Assembly (NCBI RefSeq): GCF_024970185.1
Contig: NZ_CP103965.1
Span: forward strand, 2,662,001-2,726,000
Reading direction: 5' to 3'
DNA length: 64,000 nucleotides
Source of the DNA: Pseudomonas sp. N3-W
Lineage (GTDB): Bacteria; Pseudomonadota; Gammaproteobacteria; Pseudomonadales; Pseudomonadaceae
Position numbers and translations under genes: made by a program. The stretch's first letter is position 1, and each line of letters begins with the position of its first letter. Below the pieces are notes generated by a model that was given only the letters and a program-made list of their open reading frames with translations, did no database searches and had not been told where the DNA came from. Of the stretch, positions 17,471 to 26,152 are shown piece after piece.

Positions 17471-17562
17471 CCTGTGGGAGCGAGCCTGCTCGCGATGACG
17501 ATTGAACATTCAGCATTGATGTCGACTGTTCTGCCGCTATCGCGAGCAAGCTCGCTCCCACA
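17471..17562. repeat. REPIN (inverted REP pair)
   Basis: GTGGGAGCGAGCCTGCTCGCG and its inverted partner CGCGAGCAAGCTCGCTCCCAC are separated by about 48 bases, 3' of the aldehyde dehydrogenase. Confidence 0.85.
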
Positions 17563-17656
17563 TTTGTGCCGTGTTGTGAGCAAGTTTTGTGAGCCCCATT
17601 AAGCGGTCCTCACATTGAGCTATCATTGCCCCTTTCCCCTTCAAAGATTGCCTGCC

Positions 17657-17953
17657 ATGACTGCCGTAACCGACACCTTGCTCAACGCCCTTGAACACGC
17701 CGACATGCTGGAAATCGACGGCCTGCATGCCTTCGAGTTTTCCCTCGATGAAGACGACAACCTGCACATCGAATGCATGGACGGCCGAGCGGCGAAGCAC
17801 TGGGCGTTCACCATTGCGCAGATTCAGGCGGCGACCTTCGATCCAACCCTGCAAAGCTGGCTGATTACCGGTGACTCCGGTGAGCACCGTCTGGTGCTGA
17901 TGGAAGCGTTCGGTGGCGATAACGACGAGGAAGCAGAGCATGAAGATGCGTAA
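17657..17953 (+). CDS. Small acidic protein, DUF5629-like
   Basis: A cytoplasmic 98-residue acidic protein with no signal peptide, starting MTAVTDTLLNALEHADMLEIDGL. The sequence pattern and its place before a lactonase gene fit the Pseudomonas family annotated DUF5629, but this is from memory of the family rather than a diagnostic motif. Its end overlaps the lactonase start by 14 bases in another frame, so the two are likely translationally coupled. Function unknown. Confidence 0.65.
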   Translation: MTAVTDTLLNALEHADMLEIDGLHAFEFSLDEDDNLHIECMDGRAAKHWAFTIAQIQAATFDPTLQSWLITGDSGEHRLVLMEAFGGDNDEEAEHEDA

Positions 17954-19115
17954 TTTCTGGCCATTGTTGATGGCCGGCAGTGTGGGCGCCATGGGTGTCC
18001 AGGCGGCGCCGGCCGACGATTATCAATTATTGGTCGGCTCCTACACCGCGGGTCAGAGCCAGGGTATTTATCGCCTGAACTTCGACAGCGCCACCGGGCA
18101 GATCGACGCCAAGCCGCTGCAAGTGGTCAAGAGCGAAAACCCGTCCTGGCTGACCCTGTCCAAGGATCAGCACGTGCTGTTCGTGGTCAATGAAAACGGT
18201 CCGGGCCAGAAAGACCCGGTCGGGCGCGTCAGCAGCTATGCGATCAACCCCAAGACCCATGAGTTGACGTTGATCAACCAGGTGCAGAGCCTGGGCAACG
18301 AGCCGACTCATTCGAGCCTCAGTGGCGACGGCACTCACCTGTTCGTCAGCAACTACTCGGTGGTCGAAGATCCGGGCGGCACCCTGGCGGTGTTGCCAGT
18401 GGGCACCGATGGCAAGCTCAAGACCGTGGTGCAGCTGAGTGCTCACCCCTCGAGCCGGGTCAACCCGGAGCGGCAGGCATCGAATCACGTGCACTCGACC
18501 ATCTCCTCGCCAGACGGCAAGTATGTGTTCTCCAATGACCTGGGTGCAGACAAGATCTTTGTCTATCGCTTCGATCCCAAGGCCAATCCGGATTTGCCGT
18601 TGACGCCTGCGACGCCGGCCTCGGTGTCGTTGCCGCCGGGCAGCGGTCCACGTCATCTGCTGTTCAGCGCTGATGGCAAACATGCCTGGTTGACCACGGA
18701 AATGAGCGCTCAGGTCACCGTGTTCGACTATCAGGACGGCACACTCAAGCCGACCCAGACCGTCGATCTGGCGGCAGGACAGCCGACCTCCGACAAGGCC
18801 GGTGCCGCGCTGCACGCCTCCAAAGATGGCAAATTCCTCTATGTCAGCAACCGGGGCACCGCCAATCAGCTGCTGGTGTTTTCCATCGATCCGGCCACCG
18901 CCCAGCTCAAGGAATTGCAGCGACGCTCGGTCGAAGGCGATCACCCGCGCGAATTCAGCCTCGATCCCAGCGGAAAGTTCCTGCTGATCGCCAACCAGAA
19001 GAGCAATCAGATTGTCGTCGTCGAGCGCGATGCCAAGACCGGTCTGCTGGGTAAAACCGTGCAAAAACTGCCGATGGACGCGCCCAGCGATCTCAAGTTT
19101 CTGGTGCGGCAATAG
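17940..19115 (+). CDS. Lactonase family protein (7-bladed propeller), exported
   Basis: The 391-residue protein belongs to the 6-phosphogluconolactonase/cycloisomerase-2 propeller family. Conserved family pieces are LLVGSYTAGQSQGIYRL, the NEPTHSSLSGDG segment, and HVHSTISSPDGKYVFSNDLGADKIFVYR near residues 185-212. Unlike a cytoplasmic Pgl it has a signal peptide (MKMRNFWPLLMAGSVGAMGVQAA), so it should act in the periplasm. That fits an aldonolactonase hydrolysing lactones made by periplasmic sugar dehydrogenases, supplying the adjacent sugar-acid pathway. The metabolic link is inference. A terminator follows. Confidence 0.85.
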   Translation: MKMRNFWPLLMAGSVGAMGVQAAPADDYQLLVGSYTAGQSQGIYRLNFDSATGQIDAKPLQVVKSENPSWLTLSKDQHVLFVVNENGPGQKDPVGRVSSYAINPKTHELTLINQVQSLGNEPTHSSLSGDGTHLFVSNYSVVEDPGGTLAVLPVGTDGKLKTVVQLSAHPSSRVNPERQASNHVHSTISSPDGKYVFSNDLGADKIFVYRFDPKANPDLPLTPATPASVSLPPGSGPRHLLFSADGKHAWLTTEMSAQVTVFDYQDGTLKPTQTVDLAAGQPTSDKAGAALHASKDGKFLYVSNRGTANQLLVFSIDPATAQLKELQRRSVEGDHPREFSLDPSGKFLLIANQKSNQIVVVERDAKTGLLGKTVQKLPMDAPSDLKFLVRQ

Positions 19116-19118
19116 GCC

Positions 19119-19143
19119 GCAGGCCCCGATTGAAGGGGCCTGC
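19119..19143 (+). terminator. Terminator after the lactonase gene
   Basis: A perfect 9-base stem, GCAGGCCCC paired with GGGGCCTGC, with a seven-base loop and a short pyrimidine tail, begins three bases past the stop codon. Confidence 0.85.
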
Positions 19144-19271
19144 ATCCTTCTATCAATGAGAGTGATAACAGCTAATGCTACAAAGCATTTCAAGGCGCTG
19201 ACCCTCGGGGAGTAAGTTTGCTTCACGGCCCAACCGGGCAAGCAAGCCAACTGACTCCGAGGAACACCGCC

Positions 19272-19451
19272 ATGAACTTCAATCTCTTCTCTGTAATCGC
19301 CGCTTCCGCTATCTCCGCCACCGTGGCTCTGCCAGCCAGCGCCAACGTCGAAATCAACAGCAAAAAATCCCACACCCAGAGCTACACCCAGAAATACCTG
19401 CAACAGAGCGCCAACTTCTACGCCGCGCTGGATCACAAAACCCAAGCCTGA
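19272..19451 (+). CDS. Small exported protein
   Basis: A 59-residue protein starting MNFNLFSVIAASAISATVAL with a clear signal peptide and likely AxA cleavage (LPASANV). The mature part of about 34 residues is Lys/Ser/Gln-rich. CCGAGGAAC lies upstream as ribosome site. It stands alone between the lactonase terminator and a REPIN. No family was recognised. The mature peptide would be periplasmic or secreted. Confidence 0.65.
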   Translation: MNFNLFSVIAASAISATVALPASANVEINSKKSHTQSYTQKYLQQSANFYAALDHKTQA

Positions 19452-19472
19452 ACGCTTAACCCCACCTATCCA

Positions 19473-19565
19473 AATGTGGGAGCGAGCCTGCTCGCGAAGG
19501 CGCAGTGTCAGCTGACATCCATGTTGCTGACCCACGGCCTTCACGAGCAGGCTCGCTCCCACATG
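19473..19565. repeat. REPIN (inverted REP pair)
   Basis: GTGGGAGCGAGCCTGCTCGCG and the inverted CACGAGCAGGCTCGCTCCCAC flank about 48 bases, 3' of the small exported protein gene. Confidence 0.85.
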
Positions 19566-19697
19566 TCATTTACACAGCCCCATTTTTCATGAACTAAAGA
19601 TCAATAAAGCTGATCTCCACTATGCATAAAGCCCGTTGGATATCACGAGTTGTTTGATGGATTCTGTGGTCACTGAAACATGCCCACGGAGAACACC

Positions 19698-19910
19698 ATG
19701 GCCAGCGCAATTCTGACTTCCGCCAAACACGGCGCCTACCTGGCCATCGGTCTTTACGTGGCACTGGTGTTGGTGGTCAGCCTTTCGGCTCAATCGCAAC
19801 AGCCCCTGCAAGCACCGATTCAAGTCGCCTACCCCGGCGTCCAGTTCGAACATCGCACGCAAAGCGCCGTCGTTGATCAGCACGGCATCGCCCCAGTGGT
19901 GGGCGCATGA
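19698..19910 (+). CDS. Small single-pass membrane protein
   Basis: A 70-residue protein starting MASAILTSAKHGAYLAIGL with one hydrophobic segment near residues 11-32 and a polar C-terminal tail. An in-frame ATG at 19680 exists, but 19698 has a better upstream GGAG (ACGGAGAACACC). Its stop overlaps the start of the next gene by four bases (ATGA), which supports both as real coupled genes. Not recognised. Confidence 0.6.
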   Translation: MASAILTSAKHGAYLAIGLYVALVLVVSLSAQSQQPLQAPIQVAYPGVQFEHRTQSAVVDQHGIAPVVGA

Positions 19911-20164
19911 AAGGGCGCAGACTCTGGGTTATCGCCGTTTTGGCCTTCATGACCAACGGCGCATCGCTGCTGGGCATCGGCCAGGGTTCGGCGGGGTCGG
20001 TGGCGCGAGCCATCGAGTGCAACCACAACATCGCGCATAACATCCAGACGGCCAAGGCTCTGGGGATGCTGGTGGGCAATCCGCCGCTCAAGCCGCGGGC
20101 GGAATACTTTGGGCCGTTTGTGGTGGATTGCTCGGCGTTGAACATGTGCTCGGTGTTGGCATGA
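19907..20164 (+). CDS. Small exported protein with three cysteines
   Basis: An 85-residue protein starting MKGRRLWVIAVLAFMTNGASL, with an N-terminal positively charged, hydrophobic signal or anchor. Cysteines sit at about residues 38, 75 and 81 (IECNHN, VDCSALNMC), so a disulphide in the periplasm is possible. It is coupled to the preceding membrane protein by a four-base overlap. No family was recognised. Confidence 0.6.
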   Translation: MKGRRLWVIAVLAFMTNGASLLGIGQGSAGSVARAIECNHNIAHNIQTAKALGMLVGNPPLKPRAEYFGPFVVDCSALNMCSVLA

Positions 20165-20198
20165 GTTCACTTGAAACCGCCTTCGGGGGCAACCCGGT

Positions 20199-20795
20199 CT
20201 ATCTGGCCATCACCGCAGTAAACAACGCCGACTCCAGAAACCGCTGCAACCAACCCTGCAACCGCACATAAGGCGCCTGCCCAAACCACTCCCGATCCAC
20301 ATGCGCAAACTGCCGCACAAACGGCATCAGCGCCACATCCGCCAGGCTCGGCTGGTCGCCCAGCAAGTAAGGGCCGCCCTCCAGCCGGTCATCGAGCTTG
20401 CGCAGGAACACCTCGCCATCGGCGCGATAGTCGGCCATCGAGCGCTCGGGATAGCGCTCGGCATATTTGTAGTGATTGAGGTGCACCTTGAACACCTGAT
20501 CGTTCTCCTCGATCAGGGCCGCGATCAGTGACTGAGCGGCCGGGTCATCCTTGCGCAACCAGTCCTGCGGATCATGCTGTGCCAGTGCCCAGCGCATGAT
20601 GTCCAGGCTTTCGTCGATCACCCGACCGTCCGCGTTCAGCACCGGCACCGTGCCTTTGCCCGACAGTGCGAGCATTTCGGCAGGCTTGGCCTTGAGGCTG
20701 ACTTCGACGATGTTCACTGCAACCGCGCAATAACGTACCGCCATGCGTGCTCGCATGGCGTAGGGGCAGCGGCGGAAGGAGTAGAGCGTATTCAT
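20199..20795 (-). CDS. Glutathione S-transferase family protein
   Basis: Cytoplasmic 198-residue protein with an N-terminal thioredoxin-like GST domain (TLYSFRRCPYAMRARMA, with a Cys-Pro glutaredoxin-like start; cis-proline in GTVPVL; DESLDIMRWA). An all-helical C-terminal domain follows from about residue 85. The start overlaps the sbcC stop by four bases, making it the third gene of an sbcD-sbcC-GST operon. The CPYAMRAR motif suggests a glutaredoxin-type GST rather than a detoxifying class. The substrate is unknown. Confidence 0.87.
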   Translation of the reverse strand: MNTLYSFRRCPYAMRARMAVRYCAVAVNIVEVSLKAKPAEMLALSGKGTVPVLNADGRVIDESLDIMRWALAQHDPQDWLRKDDPAAQSLIAALIEENDQVFKVHLNHYKYAERYPERSMADYRADGEVFLRKLDDRLEGGPYLLGDQPSLADVALMPFVRQFAHVDREWFGQAPYVRLQGWLQRFLESALFTAVMAR

Positions 20796-23700
20796 TTCAC
20801 CTCCAGGGTACTCAGGCCGTTGCCCTGACGGCGCACCTGGATCTGCACCGGAATCCGTTCATGCATTTCCTGTACGTGGGAAATCACCGCGACCTTGCGG
20901 CCCTGCGCCTGCAAGCCGTCGAGGGCGTCCATGGCCAGTTGCAGGGATTCCGGGTCGAGGCTGCCGAAGCCCTCATCGATGAACAGCGATTCGATCTTCA
21001 GCGTACTCGAGGCCATCGACGCCAACCCCAGCGCCAGTGCCAGCGACACCAGGAACGTCTCGCCCCCGGACAAGGAATGCACCGAACGCAGTTCGTCACC
21101 CATTTCGGTGTCCATCACCAGCAACCCGAGCATGCTGCCGCCGCGTTTCAGGCGATAGCGCCGCACCAGTTGGCGCAATTGCACGTTGGCGTGATGCACC
21201 AGCAGGTCGAGGTTGTAGGTCTGGGCGATCTTGCGGAACGTGTCGCCGGTGGCTGAACCGATCAAGGCGTTCAAGCGCGCCCAACGCTGGTACTCGGTGT
21301 AGGCGTCGGCAATTTGCTGCGCCAGCGCCTGATTGGCGTTCTGTCGGCGCTGATCCTCGGCCTGTTCGGCACGCAGTTCGGCGCAACGGTGTTCACTGGT
21401 GGCGAACTGCGTTTGCAGGTCAGCCAGTGCCGCAACCAGTTGCTCGGCATCGAGGTTGCCGTTGTGCTGCGCCTGATGCTCGAGCAGGCGTTTATCCCGC
21501 TCTTGCAAGAGCACTTTCGCCTGTTCGATGGCTTTTTCGCTGTGCTGCAATTGCTGGCGCAGCTCGCTGACCTGCTGATCGTCGATGCCGAGCAACACTT
21601 CCAGCTCGGCATCGTCCAGCTCCGGATGCTGAGCGCGCCAGTCGGCAATCTTGCTGCTCAGTTCACGGCTGTCGCCTTCAAGGGCCTGCAAGCGTTCCTG
21701 TTGCGCCTTGAGCTCGGCAGCCAGTTGCACCCGCTGTGTGCGCACGCTTTGCAGTTCCTGATTGGCCGCTGTTTCGGCAGCGCGAGCCTGCTCCACCGTC
21801 TGATCCAGTTGCTGCTGCCACTGCTCGGCGCTGGCATGTTCGCCAAGCAATTGCGTGAGCTGCTGCTGACAAGCCTGTTGTTGCTCGGCCAGTGCGGTGA
21901 ACTGCTGTTGTGCACTTTGCAGTTGCTGGACACGGGTCAGTTGACGGTCCTGTTCTTTCTCCAGCGTCTGCTGGCGCTGCTGCTGTTCGCCGAGTTCATC
22001 GCGCTGCTGGTCGAGCTGTTCCAGGCGCTGGGCGATCTGCTGGTCAAGCTGCATGAAAGTCGCCGCCGGTTCATTGCGCAATGCCTCCAGAGTCTCGGCT
22101 GGCAGCAGACTGCTGAACGCCGCGAGTTCCTCGTCCATGCGCTGACGATCACTGCTCAGCGCCTGTTGCTGGGCACTCAAGTGCTGGGCCGCTTGCTGAC
22201 TCGCCGTTTCGGCGCTGCGCAGTTGCTGGGCCAGACGCGCCGCGTCCTGTTGCAGGGTGAGCAGGGCGCTTTGGCGTTGTTCGTCCTGGCTGATGCTTTG
22301 ATTCAGCTGGCTGTTTTGCTGTGTCAGCCAGGCATCACGCTTGAGCGCATCCTGAGCCAGCAACTGCGCCGACAGGGGATGCGCCTCAATGCTTGGCGTC
22401 AGGCCCTGTTGGGCGATGGCGAGTTGTTCCTGCTGTTGCAGCAATTCTTTTTGCTGCGCAATCAAACCGCCGACTTCCGCCCGCAACTCGGTGAGTTTTT
22501 CCTTTAGTTCATCGACTGCTTTCTGGGCGTTGGCCTGTTCGCTTTCATCGTGGCGACCGAGGCTTTGCAGCAAGGCTTCGGGCTGGTGATACGGATGATC
22601 AGGGCTGCCGCACACCGGGCATGGCTGATCGTCCTGCAATTGTTCGCGCAGTTCTTCGACGCTGGCACTGCGGGCCAGCCGCTGACGCTCCAACAGTTCG
22701 CGGGTGACGGTCAGGGTCTGTTCGGCAACGGTCAGTTCGTTCTTGGCCTTGACCCCGTCCTGCGTCAGGCGATCCCGTTCCTGCTGCGCCAGCGACTGGC
22801 GTTGCTGAAGCTCAGTGCCGCGCGTGTCCAGCTCCTGCTGACTGAACCACAGCCGTGTCAGCTCTTCAAAGGCGCGCAACTGTTTGCGGTTGTCCTGCAA
22901 CAGATTGCCCAGCAGCTGGATTTGCTCGGTAACGGCTTCCGGCTCGGCGCCGGCTTCCTTGTACAGCACTTCCAGCTGCTGCTTTTGCGCGCTCAGTGCT
23001 TCGGTAGCGCGAGTGGCGGCGCTCTCAAGGTCAGCCAGTTCGGCCTGGCCCTTGTTCAGGCGATTGCCCACCAGCATCAGTTGTTGCAGGCGATCGCGCC
23101 ACGCGTTCCAGGCGTCGCTCAATGGCGCCAGGTGGCTGCTGTGTTCAAGCTCGGTGGCGATGCGTTGCAAACGCTCGGCGACCTGCTTTTGCTGATCGAG
23201 CAGCGTCTGAATCGCCGTTTGCCCCTGGGTGCAGGTCAGCTCCGCTTGTTGCTTGATGTCGGCGCTCAGGCTGGCATCTTTGCCGAGGCGGGCGAGGGTG
23301 TTTTGCTCTTCAAAGGCCTGACGCAGCAATGGTGCGCTGATGCTGTGCTGGTGCTGCGCGGTGCTCAGCGCCGTGTTGGCGTCACTGAGGCTCTGTTCCA
23401 GTTGCGTCTGCCGCTCGTTCAGCGCGGTTTGCTGTGCGATGTGCTGCTGAATCTGCACCGCCAGCGGCGTGAGCTGGGCGCTGAGTTCCGTCTGGCGGGC
23501 GAACTGGTGCCGTTGCGGCGCGAGTTGTTCCAGGCGCGTCAGTTTCAGGCGTTCGCCGGCCTGGTTGTTCCAGTGCAGTTGGGCGCCGCTCAATTGATCG
23601 CTGGCGCTCTGTTGTTCGTCCTGCAATTGGCCCAGGACTTTGAGCCAGGTGCTTTGCTGGTCGAGTTGCTTGAGCTGCGCCTGCTGTGTCTTGAGTTGCA

Positions 23701-24433
23701 GTTGCGCTTCGTTGAAGCGCTCGTCCAGCTCGGCGCGGGCTTCGGGCGCCAGCGGGGTGACGCCAGTGGCCTGATCCTGCAGCAGTTTGTGTGCTTCGCG
23801 AGCCTCTTTGGTCTTGTCGAAGGCGCGACGACCGAGACGGGTGTAGAGCGCCGTGTCGGTGAGCTTTTCCAGCAGTTCGCTGCGGTCGTTGTCGTCGGCC
23901 TTGAGGAAGGCGCTGAACTCACTCTGCGCCAGCAGCACGGCACGGGTGAACTGTTCGAAGTTCAGGCCCAGTGCCGCCTCCAGTTGCGTCTTGTATTCGC
24001 TTTTCTGACTGGCCAGCAGTTGATCCTGATCGATATCGCGCAGGCTCTGGCGACTGGCCTGCAGCTTGCCACCGGCCTTTTCCCGGGCGCGATTGGCTTC
24101 CCAGCGTGCACGGTAGCGGCGGCCATCGACGCCGACGAAATCCACTTCGGCATAGCCTTCGCCGGTGCCACGACGCAGCAAGGTGCGCGGATCGCCGGTG
24201 CCGATTTCTCCGTCAGCGTCCGGTACCTTGGCGTCGCGTCCAGTGTTGTTCAGGCGTGGCACGGCGCCGAACAGCGCCAGGCACAAGGCATCGAGCAGCG
24301 TGCTTTTGCCGGCTCCGGTCGGCCCGGTGATGGCGAACAACCCGGCACTGGCCAAGGGCTCGGCGGTGAAATCGATTTCAAATGGCCCGGCCAGCGAGGC
24401 AAGGTTTTTCAGGCGGATCGCGAGGATCTTCAT
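20792..24433 (-). CDS. sbcC: Exonuclease subunit SbcC
   Basis: Rad50-like ATPase of the SbcCD nuclease, which opens hairpins and trims double-strand ends. The 1,213 residues contain Walker A GPTGAGKST near 36-44, then long Gln/Glu-rich coiled coils with the zinc-hook CPVCG near 604. The ABC signature LSGGETFLVSLALA lies near 1118 and the Walker B/D-loop FIDEGFGSLD near 1150. Its start overlaps the sbcD stop by four bases. The Gln-rich coiled coil produces long spurious ORFs on the opposite strand. SbcCD acts on palindromes such as the many REPINs in this chromosome. Confidence 0.97.
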   Translation of the reverse strand: MKILAIRLKNLASLAGPFEIDFTAEPLASAGLFAITGPTGAGKSTLLDALCLALFGAVPRLNNTGRDAKVPDADGEIGTGDPRTLLRRGTGEGYAEVDFVGVDGRRYRARWEANRAREKAGGKLQASRQSLRDIDQDQLLASQKSEYKTQLEAALGLNFEQFTRAVLLAQSEFSAFLKADDNDRSELLEKLTDTALYTRLGRRAFDKTKEAREAHKLLQDQATGVTPLAPEARAELDERFNEAQLQLKTQQAQLKQLDQQSTWLKVLGQLQDEQQSASDQLSGAQLHWNNQAGERLKLTRLEQLAPQRHQFARQTELSAQLTPLAVQIQQHIAQQTALNERQTQLEQSLSDANTALSTAQHQHSISAPLLRQAFEEQNTLARLGKDASLSADIKQQAELTCTQGQTAIQTLLDQQKQVAERLQRIATELEHSSHLAPLSDAWNAWRDRLQQLMLVGNRLNKGQAELADLESAATRATEALSAQKQQLEVLYKEAGAEPEAVTEQIQLLGNLLQDNRKQLRAFEELTRLWFSQQELDTRGTELQQRQSLAQQERDRLTQDGVKAKNELTVAEQTLTVTRELLERQRLARSASVEELREQLQDDQPCPVCGSPDHPYHQPEALLQSLGRHDESEQANAQKAVDELKEKLTELRAEVGGLIAQQKELLQQQEQLAIAQQGLTPSIEAHPLSAQLLAQDALKRDAWLTQQNSQLNQSISQDEQRQSALLTLQQDAARLAQQLRSAETASQQAAQHLSAQQQALSSDRQRMDEELAAFSSLLPAETLEALRNEPAATFMQLDQQIAQRLEQLDQQRDELGEQQQRQQTLEKEQDRQLTRVQQLQSAQQQFTALAEQQQACQQQLTQLLGEHASAEQWQQQLDQTVEQARAAETAANQELQSVRTQRVQLAAELKAQQERLQALEGDSRELSSKIADWRAQHPELDDAELEVLLGIDDQQVSELRQQLQHSEKAIEQAKVLLQERDKRLLEHQAQHNGNLDAEQLVAALADLQTQFATSEHRCAELRAEQAEDQRRQNANQALAQQIADAYTEYQRWARLNALIGSATGDTFRKIAQTYNLDLLVHHANVQLRQLVRRYRLKRGGSMLGLLVMDTEMGDELRSVHSLSGGETFLVSLALALGLASMASSTLKIESLFIDEGFGSLDPESLQLAMDALDGLQAQGRKVAVISHVQEMHERIPVQIQVRRQGNGLSTLEVK

Positions 24434-25674
24434 GGCTGTTCGCTCTCCATTTGCACGTCTTGCAACAGCTCGGCAAAGTCCTTGAGGGTTTGCTCGTCGA
24501 CCTCGCTGGCGTATTGATCCCGCCAGGCGCGGCTGAACAATTCCTGTGGTGTGAGCTGGTCGAGCTCGATCAGTGGGGTGCCGTCGTCGCTGCCATCACG
24601 GCCACCGTTGCCGGCGTACTCGGCGGCAATTCGCACCAGCCGTACGGCTTTGCCTTGCAGCGCGCTTTCCACTTGATGGCGCAAGTCCGGTTGCGGCTCG
24701 TCCAGACGCACCCGCACTTCCAGCCACGGCTGGCGCTGGGTTTCAGCCAGCAGATCGACGTTCGGCAGCTCCGCCAGTTGCAGCAGGATGTCCGCCAGCG
24801 GTGCCGGGCCCATGCGTTGCAGATTGACGGCGCGGGGAATCAGTTTCGGTTCGACGCTGACCAGGGTTTCGCCGTCCAGAACGACGTCGAGAATCTGGTG
24901 CTGATAACCGATTTCCGAGAACGACAATGGAATCGGCGAGCCGCTGTAGCGGATGCGCGTTTCACCGTTGACCTTCTGCGGTTTGTGCAAGTGGCCGAGG
25001 GCGACATAGCTGATGCTCGCGCCGAACAGGCTGGCGGGCAGTGCTTCGGCGTTGCCGATGATCAGGCTGCGCTCTGAGTCTTCGGACACCGAACCGCCGG
25101 CCATGTGCGCGTGGCTGATGGCGATCAGCGCCTGTCCCGGCTGGCGTTTGGCGTTGGCCGCCGCGATCAGCCATTCGTGAACCTGGCCGATGCCGCGCAA
25201 ATAATTGTCGCCCAGCTGCGCGCCGGTCACCTCGGCGGGCCGCAGGAACGGCAGCGCCAGGCACCAGCCGGCAATCGCGCCGCTGGCATCCGGTAACGGC
25301 AGCAACAACCGTTCGGCGTCCAGCTGCCCGTCATCGAGCCACAGCACGCGGCCCAACGCATGGGTCCGCAAGCGGCGCATCAACGGCGCCGGCAGTTCAA
25401 TCCGCGAACCGGAATCGTGGTTGCCGGCGATCATCACGATGGTCAGCAACGGCTGCTGCTCGTGGGCGCTGACGATGAAATCGTAGAGGCGTTCCTGGGC
25501 TTTGACCGGCGGGTTGACCGTGTCAAAGATATCGCCGGCGATCAGCAGGACGTCGGGCTGGTCCAGTTTCAACTGGCGCAGCAGCCACTCAAGAAAACAG
25601 CCGTGCTCGAAATCGCGGTCCTGGCCATGCAGGTTCTGCCCAAGGTGCCAGTCGGAGGTATGAAACAGACGCAA
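24430..25674 (-). CDS. sbcD: Exonuclease subunit SbcD
   Basis: Mre11-like phosphoesterase that supplies the nuclease activity of SbcCD. The 414-residue protein begins RLFHTSDWHLGQNLHGQDRD, the first metallophosphatase motif, followed by AGDIFDTVNPP and AGNHDSGSR near residues 48 and 80, and histidine motifs (SHAHMAGG, GHLHKPQ). The start is a TTG at 25674 with CGGAG seven bases upstream; the longer frame to 25839 runs into a REP and is rejected. First gene of the operon. Confidence 0.95.
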   Translation of the reverse strand: MRLFHTSDWHLGQNLHGQDRDFEHGCFLEWLLRQLKLDQPDVLLIAGDIFDTVNPPVKAQERLYDFIVSAHEQQPLLTIVMIAGNHDSGSRIELPAPLMRRLRTHALGRVLWLDDGQLDAERLLLPLPDASGAIAGWCLALPFLRPAEVTGAQLGDNYLRGIGQVHEWLIAAANAKRQPGQALIAISHAHMAGGSVSEDSERSLIIGNAEALPASLFGASISYVALGHLHKPQKVNGETRIRYSGSPIPLSFSEIGYQHQILDVVLDGETLVSVEPKLIPRAVNLQRMGPAPLADILLQLAELPNVDLLAETQRQPWLEVRVRLDEPQPDLRHQVESALQGKAVRLVRIAAEYAGNGGRDGSDDGTPLIELDQLTPQELFSRAWRDQYASEVDEQTLKDFAELLQDVQMESEQP

Positions 25675-25784
25675 GGCGAACTCCGTAGGAAATAAGATGA
25701 TGGCCGCGTGGTAACGAAAGCGGCTAAAGGGGAGGGAGTTTACTGGCAAAGCGCGAAGCTGTGGTGTTGCACGGCGCCTGTGGG

Positions 25785-26129
25785 AGCAAACCCGCTCCCA
25801 CAGGGGATTCATGTCGGGCAAAAAATCTGTGCCTGGCACAAAAACCAGTGTAGGAGCGAGCTTGCCCGCGATGGGGCCGTGTCAGCCACCATCCTTGCCA
25901 AATGACCCACCGCTATCGCGGGCAAGCCCGGCTCCCACAGTTGGTCTTCAGTGAACACAAAATGGGTGTTCGACAGCGATCCAGTGTGGGAGCGGGCTTG
26001 CCCGCGATGGGGCCGTGTCAGTCACCATCCTTGCCAAATGACCCACCGCTATCGCGGGCAAGCCCGGCGCCCACAGTTGATCTTCAGTGAACACAACATT
26101 GGCGTTCGACCGCGATCCACTGTGGGAGC
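25785..26129 (+). repeat. REP/REPIN array, left of the IS
   Basis: A short REP hairpin near 25787-25804 is followed by two 135-base units (cores near 25853 and 25987). Each is an inverted REP pair plus a conserved spacer (TTCAGTGAACACAA). A third unit begins TGTGGGAGC at 26121 and is broken by the IS110 element. Confidence 0.85.
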
Positions 26130-26152
26130 AACTGTCTTGCCCCTACCATTCG

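Noticed and set aside
22550..24517. 655-residue plus-strand ORF opposite sbcC
   Set aside because: Antisense of Gln/Glu/Leu-rich coiled coil gives Leu-rich pseudo-protein; sbcC is certain on the other strand.
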